Assembly (NCBI RefSeq): GCF_004217315.1
Contig: NZ_SGWR01000001.1
Coordinates: forward strand, 1,302,001 to 1,366,000
Direction of reading: 5' to 3'
From: Corticibacter populi
Lineage (GTDB): Bacteria; Pseudomonadota; Gammaproteobacteria; Burkholderiales; Burkholderiaceae_C
DNA length: 64,000 nucleotides
The notes beneath the pieces are model-generated. The model worked only from the letters and a program-made list of their open reading frames with translations. It did no database searches and was not told where the DNA came from. Both the position numbers and the translations under genes were made by a program. This document shows, piece by piece, positions 21,040-30,267 of the stretch. Within the stretch, counting starts at the first letter, position 1; every line of letters starts with the position of its first letter.

Positions 21040-22290
21040 TCATTCCTTTTCATAGGCAAGGTAGTTGCGATGCACGGCAATGTGGTCCGCAATGTACTTG
21101 GCATCGTGCCAGCCGCCCCAGATGAAGGAAGAGGAACGGTTCGTCAGATCCGGCAGGCCCAGGAAGTAAATGCCCGTCTCGGACGAAATGCCGCGCTTGT
21201 GCAGCGGCGCGCCATTGGCATCGAAGGCATTGACGTCCAGCCAGCTGAAGTCGAACCGGAAACCGGTCGCCCAGATGATGGTTTTGATGCCGGCCTTGGC
21301 CAGATCCAGGCTGAGAATCGGATTCGTCAGGCATTCGGGGTCTTCCGGGATCTTCCAGGCCTCGGGCTCGGCGGGCAGGTCAACCCCATTGCGCTCGATG
21401 TAGGCATCCGCCTCGCGCAGGACTTCGAAGTAGTCCTCGTCGCCTTGCGCGATGTTGCGCTGCAGATCGTTCTCGAACTCGATCACGCCATTGTCATAGG
21501 CCTTGGTCACGCCCAGCAGGGTGATGCCGGTATGGGCGAGCCGGCGGAAATCCATGGTCTTGCCGCCGTCGAAACCGCTCACGGCAAAGGCGACATGCTT
21601 CTTCTTGGGCTTGGTGTTCACCTCGTCCCACATGCCCAGCACGCCCAGCCACCACACATAGTCGCGCTGGCGGTAGGAACGCGGCGGGCGATAGTGCTCG
21701 CCGACCGACAGGTAGACCGTCCGGCCCGCCTTGCGCAACTCCTCGGCGATCTGCGATCCGGACGAGCCGCCGCCAACCACCAGCACCGCACCATCGGGCA
21801 GTTGCGCCGGATTCTTGTAGGCCGACGAGTGGATCTGCTCGATGCCGCTGTCCTCGGGAACGATCTTCGGGAAGCTCGGCACCTGGAACGGCCCGGTCGC
21901 AGCCACCACGTGCATGGCCTCGATCACGCCCTCCGAGGTGGTCACCGTGAAGCCGGAGCGGTTGTCGTTGTGCCGGACATGCCTGACCTCGACGCCGGTG
22001 CGAACCGGTGCGGCGATCATCTTCGCATAGTCCTCGAAATACTGGGCCATGCGCTCCTTGGGCGGAAAGGCTTCGGGGCTGACATCATCGAACTTCAGGT
22101 TCGGAAAGCGGTCGTGCCAGGCCGGTCCGTTGGCAACCAGTGAATCCCAGCGCTCGGAGCGCCAGCGCTCGGCGATGCGCTTGCGTTCCAGCACGATGTG
22201 CGGGATGCCCATTTTTCCGAGGTGCTCGCTCATCGCGACACCGGCTTGACCAGCACCGACGACCAACGTATCGATTTTTTCAACTGACAT
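21040..22290 (-). CDS. Flavin-containing monooxygenase (CzcO-like FAD/NAD(P) oxidoreductase)
   Basis: A 416-residue soluble flavoprotein expected to use NADPH and O2 to oxygenate a nitrogen or sulfur centre, or a ketone. The N-terminal FAD fold is DTLVVGAGQAGVAMSEHL. A second Rossmann motif, AVLVVGGGSSGSQIAEEL near residue 170, binds NADPH. The intervening segment EQIHSSAYKNP carries the conserved His region of FMO/BVMO-like enzymes, and IIWATGFRFD is the FMO ATG motif. The substrate is unknown. It directly borders the uptake and catabolism cluster (22.8-35.4 kb), so a role in oxidising that compound is plausible but inferred. A strong terminator follows it. Confidence 0.88.
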   Translation of the reverse strand: MSVEKIDTLVVGAGQAGVAMSEHLGKMGIPHIVLERKRIAERWRSERWDSLVANGPAWHDRFPNLKFDDVSPEAFPPKERMAQYFEDYAKMIAAPVRTGVEVRHVRHNDNRSGFTVTTSEGVIEAMHVVAATGPFQVPSFPKIVPEDSGIEQIHSSAYKNPAQLPDGAVLVVGGGSSGSQIAEELRKAGRTVYLSVGEHYRPPRSYRQRDYVWWLGVLGMWDEVNTKPKKKHVAFAVSGFDGGKTMDFRRLAHTGITLLGVTKAYDNGVIEFENDLQRNIAQGDEDYFEVLREADAYIERNGVDLPAEPEAWKIPEDPECLTNPILSLDLAKAGIKTIIWATGFRFDFSWLDVNAFDANGAPLHKRGISSETGIYFLGLPDLTNRSSSFIWGGWHDAKYIADHIAVHRNYLAYEKE

Positions 22291-22820
22291 CTTTATTTCC
22301 TACATAGAGAGAATCCAAACCGGCTCTTTTCCAACCCCGGCACGCCCAGGTGCCGGCAACGAGCTTCCCAAGCGCATGCACCCCGTGAACGGGTTCTTAG
22401 AACCTGTTCATAGAAAACATCGTGCATGCATGGGATGCCAGTGTGCGCAAACTCGCTGCGCTTGAGAACTTCGATTTTTGGACGCTGGGCTTAGGAAAAA
22501 GCAAACGGCTGCCGTTGCGCCGCATGGCCTCGCCGCAAGCCGCATTGCATACGGCGCACACCTCCGAGAACCTGTTCACCATCGTCTCGCGGACCACGTT
22601 GCCTCGTCGAGCGATGCGATACAAGGATTCCGTTTTTCCGATGAGTGGCATCAATATCCACAAAGCCTTGCCAGCCGGCTTTTGCCGTATTCTTTGACGC
22701 AGTCGCACGCCGCATGGACCGAGCCATGCATGCCCGGGGCGCGAGGCGTCCGCAAGCCGATGTCTGCCCATATGTGCCCTGCCATGTCTCCGAGGCGAGG
22801 CCGTTCGCAACAGTGAAACC
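22291..22820. repeat. Gene-free 530-bp region with two degenerate interspersed-repeat copies
   Basis: No supported gene. TTAGAACCTGTTCATAG at about 22396 matches the repeat terminus. From 22564, GAGAACCTGTTCACCATCGT and then CCACGTTGCC...GCGATGCGATACAAGG align base-for-base with the left end of the 45.5-kb element. The region separates the monooxygenase gene from the divergent ABC ATPase gene, so both promoters should lie here. Confidence 0.65.
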
Positions 22821-23972
22821 ATGAATCCAGTTGAACCATCAGCCCCTCTGCGGGGCAGCCCCTTGTCCCAGGAATCCCCCATCGCCGTCAGTCTCGAGGG
22901 CGTGGTCAAGAAGTACCGCGACCAGACGGTGCTGCAGGACATCTCCCTGAAGATCCAGCGCGGCGAGTTCCTCACACTGCTCGGGCCTTCGGGCTGCGGC
23001 AAGACCACCCTGCTCAACCTCATTGCGGGCTTTGCGCAGGCCGACACCGGCGAGATCTTCATCGACGGCCAACTGGTCACCGACCTGCCGCCCCACGAAC
23101 GCCACATCGGCATCGTGTTCCAGAACTACGCGCTGTTTCCGCACATGAACGTCGAGCGCAACATCGGCTACGGACTGCGCATGCGCGGTGTGCCGGCCAG
23201 CCAGATCGCACAGCGCGTCAAGGACGCCATGGCGCTGGTCAAGCTCGACGGCCTGGGTCAGCGCAAGCCGCGCGAGCTCTCGGGTGGCCAGCAACAGCGC
23301 GTGGCCCTGGCACGCGCCCTGGTCATCGAGCCCAAGGTCCTGCTGCTCGACGAGCCCTTCTCCGCACTGGACAAGAGCCTGCGCGGCTCCATGCAGGTCG
23401 AGATCCGCGAGATCCAGCGCAAGCTGGGCGTGACCACGGTCTTCGTGACCCACGACCAGGGCGAGGCACTGAGCATGTCGGACCGGATCGCGGTCATGTC
23501 GCGCGGGCGCATCTGCCAGATCTCGACGCCCGATGCCATCTACCGCCACCCGGAAGATCCCTTCGTGGCATCGTTCCTCGGCGATGTGAACATCCTGCCG
23601 GCGCACTTTCACGGCGAGGATGCAGGCCGCATCTACCTGCGCCTGGGCGCGGGCCTGGTCAGCATCGAGCGCGAGCGGCTGATCGGCGGCGGGCACGACG
23701 GCGGACGGCTGGACATCTATGTGCGTCCGGAGCACCTGCGGCTCGAGCCCCTGCATGCGGACTCGGTGCTGACCGGCACGGTGGTGCACCATGTCTTCCA
23801 GGGCGACCATGTCGATACCTACGTAGATGTGGACATTGCCGTGCAGGGTCACCAGCGCGTGATGGTGCGCTCACCCGGCCTGGGTGTGATGGAGCAATGG
23901 CCCGTGGGCACGGTGACAGCGCTGGGCATGCCGCCGAGCGGCATGAGCGTCTTTCCCCCGAAGCCCGCATAA
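22821..23972 (+). CDS. ABC transporter ATP-binding protein, polyamine/opine/iron (PotA-like) class
   Basis: A 383-residue ATPase of the CUT1-like PotA/FbpC class. It has Walker [11 protein letters not shown]-loop FQNYALFPHM, signature LSGGQQQRV, Walker B LLLDEPFSALD and switch FVTHDQGEAL. A C-terminal TOBE domain (residues ~285-380) includes YVRPEHLRLE. No permease gene adjoins it; the only unpartnered permeases in the window are the PotB/PotC-like pair and binding protein at 27.4-30.3 kb on the other strand. They lack their own ATPase, so this is probably their motor. Substrate unknown. Confidence 0.9.
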   Translation: MNPVEPSAPLRGSPLSQESPIAVSLEGVVKKYRDQTVLQDISLKIQRGEFLTLLGPSGCGKTTLLNLIAGFAQADTGEIFIDGQLVTDLPPHERHIGIVFQNYALFPHMNVERNIGYGLRMRGVPASQIAQRVKDAMALVKLDGLGQRKPRELSGGQQQRVALARALVIEPKVLLLDEPFSALDKSLRGSMQVEIREIQRKLGVTTVFVTHDQGEALSMSDRIAVMSRGRICQISTPDAIYRHPEDPFVASFLGDVNILPAHFHGEDAGRIYLRLGAGLVSIERERLIGGGHDGGRLDIYVRPEHLRLEPLHADSVLTGTVVHHVFQGDHVDTYVDVDIAVQGHQRVMVRSPGLGVMEQWPVGTVTALGMPPSGMSVFPPKPA

Positions 23973-24055
23973 CCCGCCCCGCCTGCGACGGCGCGACGGC
24001 GCCTTTGCCCCTCTGAAAGCTGCGCCAGCTTCATTGGCCACGGAAACCGATTCCC

Positions 24056-25084
24056 ATGACAACGCCCTCCTCCATGCAAGCGATCATCGCCAGCCAGCCC
24101 GGCGGCCCTGAAGTCCTCTCCCTGGCCGAGCGCCCCATCCCGGAGCCCGGGCCCGGCGAAGTGTTGCTGCGAGTGCGTGCCGCAGGCGTCAACCGTCCGG
24201 ACATCATGCAGCGCCAGGGCCTGGCCAAGCCCGCAGCGGGCGTGACCGACGTGCTCGGCCTCGAAGTCTGCGGCGAGGTCGCCGCCTGCGGGCCCGGCTT
24301 GCCGCCACAGGCTCCGGGCCTGGAGCCTGGCGCACGCGTGATGGCCCTGCTGCCCGGCGGCGGCTACGCCCCGTGGTGCATCGCGCGCGTCGAGCACTGC
24401 CTGCCGGTGCCTCCGCAGTTGGGTGACGCCGAGGCGGCAGCGCTGCCGGAAGGGCTTTTCACCGTCTGGCACAACCTCTTCGAACTCGGTGCGCTGAAGA
24501 TGGGCGAGGCGGTGCTCATCCACGGCGCGGCGGGCGGCATTGGCACCCTCGCCATCCGCATGGCCTGCGCCGCCGGCGCGCGCGTCATCGCCACCGCCGG
24601 CCGCAAGGAACGGCTCGTGGCGCTGCGCGAGATGGGCGCGCTGGAGGCGATCTGCTACCGCGACACCGATTTCGTGGCTGCCTGCCGCTCCCTCACGGAG
24701 GGCCGGGGTGTGGATGTGGTGCTGGACGTGGTCGGCGGCGACTACGTGCGGCGCAATCTCGATGCGCTGGCCTTCGGCGGGCGGCACCTGAGCCTGTCCT
24801 TCCTGCAGGGCTCCCAGGTGTCCATCGAGCTGCTGACACTGATGCAGAAACAGCTGAGCCTGCACGCCTCGACCATGCGGCCCCAGCCGGACAGCGAGAA
24901 GGCGCGCATGGCCCGGGCGATCGCGTGCCATGTGCTGCCCCTGGTGGCCGACGGCAAGGTGCGCCCGCGCCTGCATGCGGCCCTGCCACTGGCCCAGGCA
25001 GCCGAGGCCCATCGCCTGCTCGAAAGTGGCGAAGTCTTCGGCAAACTCGTGCTGCTGCCCGAACAAGCCGGACGCCCGACCTAG
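24056..25084 (+). CDS. NAD(P)H quinone oxidoreductase, PIG3-type zinc-independent MDR
   Basis: A 342-residue medium-chain reductase that transfers hydride from NADPH to quinones or enones. The N-terminal GroES-like part has GEVLLRVRAAGVNRPDIMQR, typical of the quinone oxidoreductase and PIG3 branch. The NADPH motif is HGAAGGIGTLAIRMA. No catalytic-zinc Cys/His set is present. It lies 83 bases after the ABC ATPase and 37 bases before the GST gene, all in one direction, so co-transcription is likely. Confidence 0.9.
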   Translation: MTTPSSMQAIIASQPGGPEVLSLAERPIPEPGPGEVLLRVRAAGVNRPDIMQRQGLAKPAAGVTDVLGLEVCGEVAACGPGLPPQAPGLEPGARVMALLPGGGYAPWCIARVEHCLPVPPQLGDAEAAALPEGLFTVWHNLFELGALKMGEAVLIHGAAGGIGTLAIRMACAAGARVIATAGRKERLVALREMGALEAICYRDTDFVAACRSLTEGRGVDVVLDVVGGDYVRRNLDALAFGGRHLSLSFLQGSQVSIELLTLMQKQLSLHASTMRPQPDSEKARMARAIACHVLPLVADGKVRPRLHAALPLAQAAEAHRLLESGEVFGKLVLLPEQAGRPT

Positions 25085-25121
25085 CTCCATACTCGCTTTT
25101 ATCATCCACACCGCTGTGACC

Positions 25122-25742
25122 ATGCTGCAACTGCTCTACGCCCCCACCTCCCCCTACGTGCGCAAGGTCATGGCCAGCGCCCACTTGCTGGGCCTGACCG
25201 GGCGCATCCGGCTGCTCGATAGCGCCGCCAATCCGATCCACCGCGACGCGCGCATCGCGGCGCACAACCCCATGGCCAAGGTGCCGACCATGGTTCTGGC
25301 CGATGGCCAGGCGCTGTACGACAGCCGAGTGATCTGCGAGTACCTCGACAGCCTGGTGCCCGAGGCCGGCCTGTTCCCCAAGGATGGGGCGCAGCGCTGG
25401 CAGGCGCTGACACGCCAGGCACTGGGCGACGGCCTGCTCGATGCCGCGCTGCTGGCCCGCTATGAGTTCACGGCACGCCCAGAGGCACAGCAATCGGCCG
25501 CCTGGCGCGACGCCCAACTGGGCAAGGTCCAAGCCTGCCTCGACGCCATCGAACACCAGGCCGCCGAGCTGTCGGTGCAAGCCCCCACCATTGGCGAGAT
25601 CACGCTCGGCTGCGCCCTCGGCTACCTGGATTTCCGCTTTTCCTCGCTCGACTGGCGCACCACGCACCCCAAAGCCGTGCATTGGCACGCCCAGTTGCAG
25701 GCCCTGCCCGCCATGCAGGCCACCATTCCTCACGAAGCCTGA
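25122..25742 (+). CDS. Glutathione S-transferase family protein
   Basis: A 206-residue cytosolic GST. The thioredoxin-like N-terminal domain starts LQLLYAPTSPYVRKVMASAH, where the Ser in SPYVRK is the likely glutathione-activating residue. MAKVPTMVL carries the cis-proline and LYDSRVICEYLD the gamma-glutamyl site (Glu/Asp-Ser motif). The helical C-terminal domain begins near residue 85. The start at 25122 is at the usual family position; the open frame before it lies within the reductase gene. It is part of the 22.8-27.3 kb plus-strand run. Confidence 0.9.
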   Translation: MLQLLYAPTSPYVRKVMASAHLLGLTGRIRLLDSAANPIHRDARIAAHNPMAKVPTMVLADGQALYDSRVICEYLDSLVPEAGLFPKDGAQRWQALTRQALGDGLLDAALLARYEFTARPEAQQSAAWRDAQLGKVQACLDAIEHQAAELSVQAPTIGEITLGCALGYLDFRFSSLDWRTTHPKAVHWHAQLQALPAMQATIPHEA

Positions 25743-25755
25743 TCCATCTCTTACC

Positions 25756-26220
25756 ATGACCGGTACCACATCCTCCTCCGCCGCGCGGACCATCTGGTTC
25801 CTCAACGGCCCCAATGCAAATCTCTACGGGCTCGATGCCAACCAGGTCTACGGGCAGGAGAGTTTCCCCACCTTGCAGGCACGCTGCGAAGCCAAGGCCG
25901 CAGCCCTTGGGCTGGAACTGCGCTTCGAGCAGTCGAACTGGGAAGGCCAGCTCGTGGACTGGATCCAGCAGGCACGCGGCACGGTCAGCGGCATCATCAT
26001 CAATGCGGCCGGACTGACCTACAGCTCGGTGCCCATCCTCGATGCGTTGCAGTCCTTCCCCGGCAAGATCATCGAGGTGCACATGAGCAATATCTGGCGC
26101 CGCGAGAGCTTTCGCCATCACTCGTACATTTCCAAGGCGGCGGATGGTGTCATCGCCGGCCTCGGCGGCGACGGCTACGAGCTGGCCATCGAGGCCATCG
26201 CTCGGCTGATCCGCAACTGA
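25756..26220 (+). CDS. Type II 3-dehydroquinase-like protein with altered active site
   Basis: 154 residues with the AroQ (type II dehydroquinate dehydratase) fold: NGPNANLYG, VYG, INAAGLTYSSVPILDAL, EVHMSN and FRHHSYIS. Compared with M. tuberculosis AroQ, the lid Arg19 aligns with Asp in GLDANQVYG and the catalytic His81 (LTHTS) aligns with Tyr in LTYSS. Tyr24, Asn75, His101 and Arg112 are kept. A working shikimate-pathway enzyme normally needs Arg19 and His81, so this is probably a paralogue with a different reaction or a binding role. It sits 13 bases after the GST gene, within the putative catabolic run. A canonical aroQ would be expected elsewhere in the genome. Confidence 0.85.
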   Translation: MTGTTSSSAARTIWFLNGPNANLYGLDANQVYGQESFPTLQARCEAKAAALGLELRFEQSNWEGQLVDWIQQARGTVSGIIINAAGLTYSSVPILDALQSFPGKIIEVHMSNIWRRESFRHHSYISKAADGVIAGLGGDGYELAIEAIARLIRN

Positions 26221-26323
26221 TGCGCGGCTGGTAACCTATTGCGGTGCGCACCGCACAACCGCCATGGCCGCCAGCCCGCGCTGCCTGCCATACCGACCGT
26301 CTCCCCTCCCTCCCCGCTTGCCG

Positions 26324-27283
26324 ATGACCACTTCCGCCACCGCCACGCCCACGGGCGCGCTCGTCTTCTACAGCGAGTTCGACGACTTCGATACCTGGAA
26401 GCGCGCCTTGCAGGCCCAGCTGCCCGAATTGCAGGTGCTGCACTGGCGCGAGGTGACCGACCCGGAGGCCATCCACCATGCCCTGGTGTGGAAGCCGCCC
26501 GAAGGCTTCTTCAAGACCATGACGCAACTGCGGCTGATCATCAACCTCGGCGCCGGCGTGGACTCGCTGGTGGCGCGCAACGACCTGCCGCTCGGCGTGC
26601 CGATCACCCGCATCACCGATCCGCAGATGGCGCGCATGATGGCCGGCTACGTGCTCTTTGCCACGCTGCGACATGCTCGTGACATCCCGTTCTTCGAGCA
26701 GGCGCAGCGGCGCGGCGAATGGGCATACCGCCACCCGCGCAACCCCGAGGACATCCGCGTGGCCGTGCTCGGCCTGGGCGAGTTGGGCGCGCGGGCGGCC
26801 AGCGAACTGCAGCGCCAGGGCCTGACGGTGCTGGGCTGGTCGCGCAGTCCCCGGCACATCGAGGGCGTGCAATGCCATGCGGGGCTGGACACGCTCGATG
26901 GAGTGCTCTCGCAGGCCGACATCGTGGTGATCATGCTGCCGCTGACGGCGCAGACCCGCGGCCTGCTCGGCCGCGAGCGGCTCGCGCGCCTGCCCCATGG
27001 CGCCGCGCTCATCAACGTGGCCCGCGGCGCGCTGGTCGACCAAGCCGCGATGACGGAACTGCTGCAAAGCGGCCACATTGGCGCGGCCACGCTCGACGTG
27101 TTCGAGCATGAGCCGCTGCCGGCCGATGATCCACTCTGGCACATGGAGAACGTGCTCATCACCCCGCACCTGGCCTCGGTGGCCATTCCCGCATCGGCCG
27201 CCCGGCAGATCGCAGACAACATCCTGCGCATCGTTCGCGGCGAGACGCCGGCCAACCGGATCGACCCTTCGCTAGGCTATTGA
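26324..27283 (+). CDS. D-2-hydroxyacid dehydrogenase, glyoxylate/hydroxypyruvate reductase A-like
   Basis: A 319-residue NAD(P)H-dependent reductase of 2-oxo acids, GhrA-like. The nucleotide motif is VLGLGELGARAASELQ. The catalytic triad is visible as Arg in NVARGALVDQ, Glu in LDVFEHEPLP and His in ITPHLAS. The segment LIINLGAGVDSL is typical of the family. Start ATG at 26324 is chosen because similarity begins at GALVFYSEFDDFDTWK; an upstream in-frame ATG at 26264 adds a nonconserved Pro-rich leader. Last gene of the plus-strand run that starts with the ABC ATPase. It may reduce a 2-oxo acid product of that pathway. Confidence 0.91.
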   Translation: MTTSATATPTGALVFYSEFDDFDTWKRALQAQLPELQVLHWREVTDPEAIHHALVWKPPEGFFKTMTQLRLIINLGAGVDSLVARNDLPLGVPITRITDPQMARMMAGYVLFATLRHARDIPFFEQAQRRGEWAYRHPRNPEDIRVAVLGLGELGARAASELQRQGLTVLGWSRSPRHIEGVQCHAGLDTLDGVLSQADIVVIMLPLTAQTRGLLGRERLARLPHGAALINVARGALVDQAAMTELLQSGHIGAATLDVFEHEPLPADDPLWHMENVLITPHLASVAIPASAARQIADNILRIVRGETPANRIDPSLGY

Positions 27284-27292
27284 TCGTCTTGT

Positions 27293-27420
27293 TGAGAACC
27301 TGTCTGTGCGCCTTTCCCGGGAATCCCGGAAGGCTGCAAATCTCCAATACAGCGCAATGCAACGGGCGGCGCTGCCCATTGCATTTCTGACCTCCTGCGC
27401 GCGCCCCACGAAAGATGGTG
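27293..27420. repeat. Degenerate copy of the interspersed inverted-repeat family
   Basis: GAGAACCTGTCTGTGCG at the left and CTGCCCATTGCATTTCTGAC plus CTCCTGCGCG at the right align with the two ends of the element at 45518-45757. The internal GCGCAATGCAA also matches. About 130 bases, with diverged terminal repeats, between the convergent dehydrogenase and permease genes. Confidence 0.65.
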
Positions 27421-27439
27421 GTCTGCCGCTCCTGCCCCG

Positions 27440-28261
27440 TCAGCGGCTCTCTTCGATATTGAGCACCTTGCCCAGCCCCAGGAAGTAGTTGGCAAAGGCC
27501 AGCAGGCTGGCCGTGACGGCGATGTAGACGACCGAGAGGGCTGCCAGCGTCGGATCGGCGAACTCGCGCACATAGTTGTACATCGACACCGGCAGCGTCT
27601 GCGTGCGCTGCGTGGTGATGAAGAGCGAGGCCGTGAACTCGTTGAACGACATGATGGCAGCGAACAGCCAGCCGCCGAAGAGGCCCGGCGCGAGCAAGGG
27701 CACCGTGACGGTGAACAGCACCTTCAGCGGCGACGCCCCCAGGCTGGCGGCGGCCTGCTCCAGCCGTTCATCGAGGTTTTCCATCGAGACGTAGACGCTG
27801 CGCATCACGAATGGCAGCACCAGCATCACATGGCACAGGATCACGATGGCATAGCCACGCTGCACCTTGAACTGCGCCGCCAGGATCAAGAGTCCCAGGC
27901 CTAGCGTGAAGTGAGGAATCACCAGCGGCGAGAGCAGAATGGCCTGCAGGGTGGCCTTGCCGTGGAACTCCAGCCGCTTGACGGCGATGGCCAGGCAGGT
28001 GCCGATCACCAGTGCCAGCAAAGAAGCCCAGGCGGTGACGATCATGCTCGCGCGGAACCCATGCTGGAAATCGGGGTACGTGAAGACCCGGCCGAACCAC
28101 CGCCAGGACCAGGTTTCGGGCGGGAAGGCCAGCAGCGCCTTGTCATTGAAGGCCGCAACGGTGACCACGAACACCGGCAGCAGCACGAAGCCGAGGATGA
28201 GGCAGACCAGCACCGGGCCGGCCACGCGCAGTGGCAGCGGCAGGGAATGTCGAATGTTCAT
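27440..28261 (-). CDS. ABC transporter permease, PotC-like
   Basis: A 273-residue inner-membrane permease with six predicted helices. The first is PVLVCLILGFVLLPVFVVTVAAF, and the coupling loop is EQAAASLGASPLKVLFTVTVPLLAPGL. The length and the FNDFTASLFI-like segment (FNEFTASLFITTQ) place it in the PotC branch of polyamine/opine-type importers. It starts 1 base after the PotB-like gene. Substrate unknown. Confidence 0.92.
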   Translation of the reverse strand: MNIRHSLPLPLRVAGPVLVCLILGFVLLPVFVVTVAAFNDKALLAFPPETWSWRWFGRVFTYPDFQHGFRASMIVTAWASLLALVIGTCLAIAVKRLEFHGKATLQAILLSPLVIPHFTLGLGLLILAAQFKVQRGYAIVILCHVMLVLPFVMRSVYVSMENLDERLEQAAASLGASPLKVLFTVTVPLLAPGLFGGWLFAAIMSFNEFTASLFITTQRTQTLPVSMYNYVREFADPTLAALSVVYIAVTASLLAFANYFLGLGKVLNIEESR

Positions 28262-28262
28262 G

Positions 28263-29117
28263 TCAATGGCCTCCGGCCTTCTTGAGCTTGCGCGTCAACC
28301 CGCTGAGCACCATCAGCGCCACCACCGTCAGCGCCAGTCCCACGATGCTCAGGCTGGCCGCCAGGGGGAAATTCATCGAAGAGAAACCGAGCTGGTAGAC
28401 CAGCGTGGAGACGGTGGGCACGCGCCCGCCACCGATCATCTGCGGCGTGGCAAAGGCGCTGAAAGTCCATGCGAAGGCGGTGGTCGCGCTCGCCAGAATG
28501 CCGGGCATGGACAGCGGCAGCGTGACCGTCAGGAACGTGCGGATCGGCCCGGCCCCCAGGCTCTGGGCGGCCTTCTCATAATCTCGGTTGATGTGGGATA
28601 TGGCCGTGGCCAGCATGAGCACGACCACCGGGATCGTCACATGCACCAACGCCACCAGCACCCCCAGGTGCGTGAACATCAGCTCCAGCGGCCACTCGAT
28701 GATGCCCAGCTTGCGCAGCACGGTATTGAGGAAACCGTTGCTGCCCAGCACGATGATCCACGAATACGTGCGCACGATCTCGCCCAGGAAAAGCGGCGTG
28801 ATCGAGGCGATCAGGATGAAGGACTTGAGAACGCGGTTGCGCACGCGCACCAGCGCATAGGCCAGCGGGTAGGCCACCAGCAGGGAGAAGACCATGGTCT
28901 CCACACTCAACCGCAGCGTGTTCCAGAACGCCTGCAGATAGATGGGCTTGTCCAGGCCGGTGAAATTGGCCAGCGTCAGTCCGCCCACGTCCAGCGAGCC
29001 CGGGACATAGGCCCGCAGGCTGAACTGGAACACGGCGACCAGCGCCACGCAGATGCACAGCGCGACCATGGCTGCCGGCGAAACCAGCCATGCCTTCAAC
29101 CGGGAATGGGTGCTCAT
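28263..29117 (-). CDS. ABC transporter permease, PotB-like
   Basis: A 284-residue membrane permease. The first helix (SPAAMVALCICVALVAVFQFSL) and coupling loop EKAAQSLGAGPIRTFLTVTLPLSMPG fit the PotB branch. Start MSTHSRLKAW at 29117 was chosen; the open frame further upstream to 29216 is a low-complexity leader. It is followed almost immediately by the PotC-like gene and preceded by the binding-protein gene with about 124 bases between. Confidence 0.92.
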   Translation of the reverse strand: MSTHSRLKAWLVSPAAMVALCICVALVAVFQFSLRAYVPGSLDVGGLTLANFTGLDKPIYLQAFWNTLRLSVETMVFSLLVAYPLAYALVRVRNRVLKSFILIASITPLFLGEIVRTYSWIIVLGSNGFLNTVLRKLGIIEWPLELMFTHLGVLVALVHVTIPVVVLMLATAISHINRDYEKAAQSLGAGPIRTFLTVTLPLSMPGILASATTAFAWTFSAFATPQMIGGGRVPTVSTLVYQLGFSSMNFPLAASLSIVGLALTVVALMVLSGLTRKLKKAGGH

Positions 29118-29241
29118 GGTTCGATCGATCTTCCGTTTGCTTCGTTCTTCTTCGCGAATTCCCGCGCTCCTGCCGCAGCAGCTATGGCAGCTGCGGCAGG
29201 AGCGCGGTAGCGGCAAGGTGCGCCGGGCGCCGTCAGCCCAG

Positions 29242-30267
29242 TCAGTTCATGATGTTCTCGGTGAACCACTTGCGCCATTCGGCGGTCTTCTCGGCGCGCA
29301 GCTTGTCGTCGATGACGATCGCCTGGGTATCCCACTGCTCCTTGGTGGTGAACACGCCAGGCAGGGCGGCGTCCTCGGCGGAGACCGTCGCATTGTTCAC
29401 CACGGGGCTGGCTTTCTTGTAGGCCACGATCTTGGACTGCACCTCCGGCGAGAGCGCAATGTCCATGAACTTGTAGGCCAGCTCCGCTTTGCTGGTGCCC
29501 TTCATGATGCCCATGGTGTCCACGCCCAGCACGGCGCCTTCCTTGGGCATGACCACCTTGATGGGCACGCCCTGCCCGATCATGTGATAGGCATTCATCG
29601 ACAGCAGGATCTGCACCGGCGTCTCGCCAGTGGCGATGAGCTGCTGACTGTTGGCATCGTTGGTGTAGAACGCCTTGAAGTTGGGCTTGAGTGCTTTTAG
29701 CTTGTCCTCGCCCTTCTCCCAGCTGCTGGCGTCTCCGCCGGAGAGCAGCGCGGCCACGTTGATGATGTGGCTCGGATCAAAGTCTGGCGCGGCGATCTTG
29801 CCCTTGAGTTGCGGATTCCACAGATCCTCCCAGCTGCCGAACGTGATGCTCGGAGGCACCAGGTCGGGCCGGTAGCCGATGGTGTACACATAAGCCCAGC
29901 TGCCGATGTGGTAAGGGCTGATCTTGGCACGGTCGACCAGATTCGCGTAGTTGGGCAGCTTGCTGGTATCGAGCTCCTCGAACAGCCCGCCATCGACGTA
30001 AAGCCAGCCGATGTGCGAGGTGGTGAAGGTGATGTCGCTCTCGGGCGCGGTGGCCAGCTTGGCCTTGTTGAGGCGATCGATCGTGCCGCCGGTGATGTAG
30101 GTGACCGGCACCCCCGTCTGGCGGGTGAATTCCTTGCCGATGTTTTCATCGATCAGGTCCCTGAAGCTGCCGCCCCAGGTGCTGACCACCAGTGCCTCCT
30201 GGGCCCACGCCACGCTGGCCATCATCGCGCCGGACAGAATGCCGACCGTCATGAGTTTCCGAATCAT
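29242..30267 (-). CDS. Periplasmic binding protein of the PotD-like ABC importer
   Basis: A 341-residue extracellular solute-binding protein. The signal peptide is MIRKLMTVGILSGAMMASVAWA, cleaved before QEALVVSTWGG. PotD/opine-binding motifs follow: STWGGSFRDLIDENIGKEFT, KAKLATAPESDITF and NAYHMIGQGVPIKVVMPKEG. The ATG at 30267 has AAAGGG 8-10 bases upstream; the longer frame to 30549 is intergenic. It heads the minus-strand transport unit (binding protein, PotB, PotC) and is divergent from the RidA-like gene. A ligand cannot be deduced from sequence. Confidence 0.92.
   Translation of the reverse strand: MIRKLMTVGILSGAMMASVAWAQEALVVSTWGGSFRDLIDENIGKEFTRQTGVPVTYITGGTIDRLNKAKLATAPESDITFTTSHIGWLYVDGGLFEELDTSKLPNYANLVDRAKISPYHIGSWAYVYTIGYRPDLVPPSITFGSWEDLWNPQLKGKIAAPDFDPSHIINVAALLSGGDASSWEKGEDKLKALKPNFKAFYTNDANSQQLIATGETPVQILLSMNAYHMIGQGVPIKVVMPKEGAVLGVDTMGIMKGTSKAELAYKFMDIALSPEVQSKIVAYKKASPVVNNATVSAEDAALPGVFTTKEQWDTQAIVIDDKLRAEKTAEWRKWFTENIMN

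Noticed and set aside
22397-23113. A 238-residue minus-strand frame over the ABC ATPase start
   Set aside because: It crosses the repeat region and the antisense of the ATPase gene; no family motif or ribosome site.
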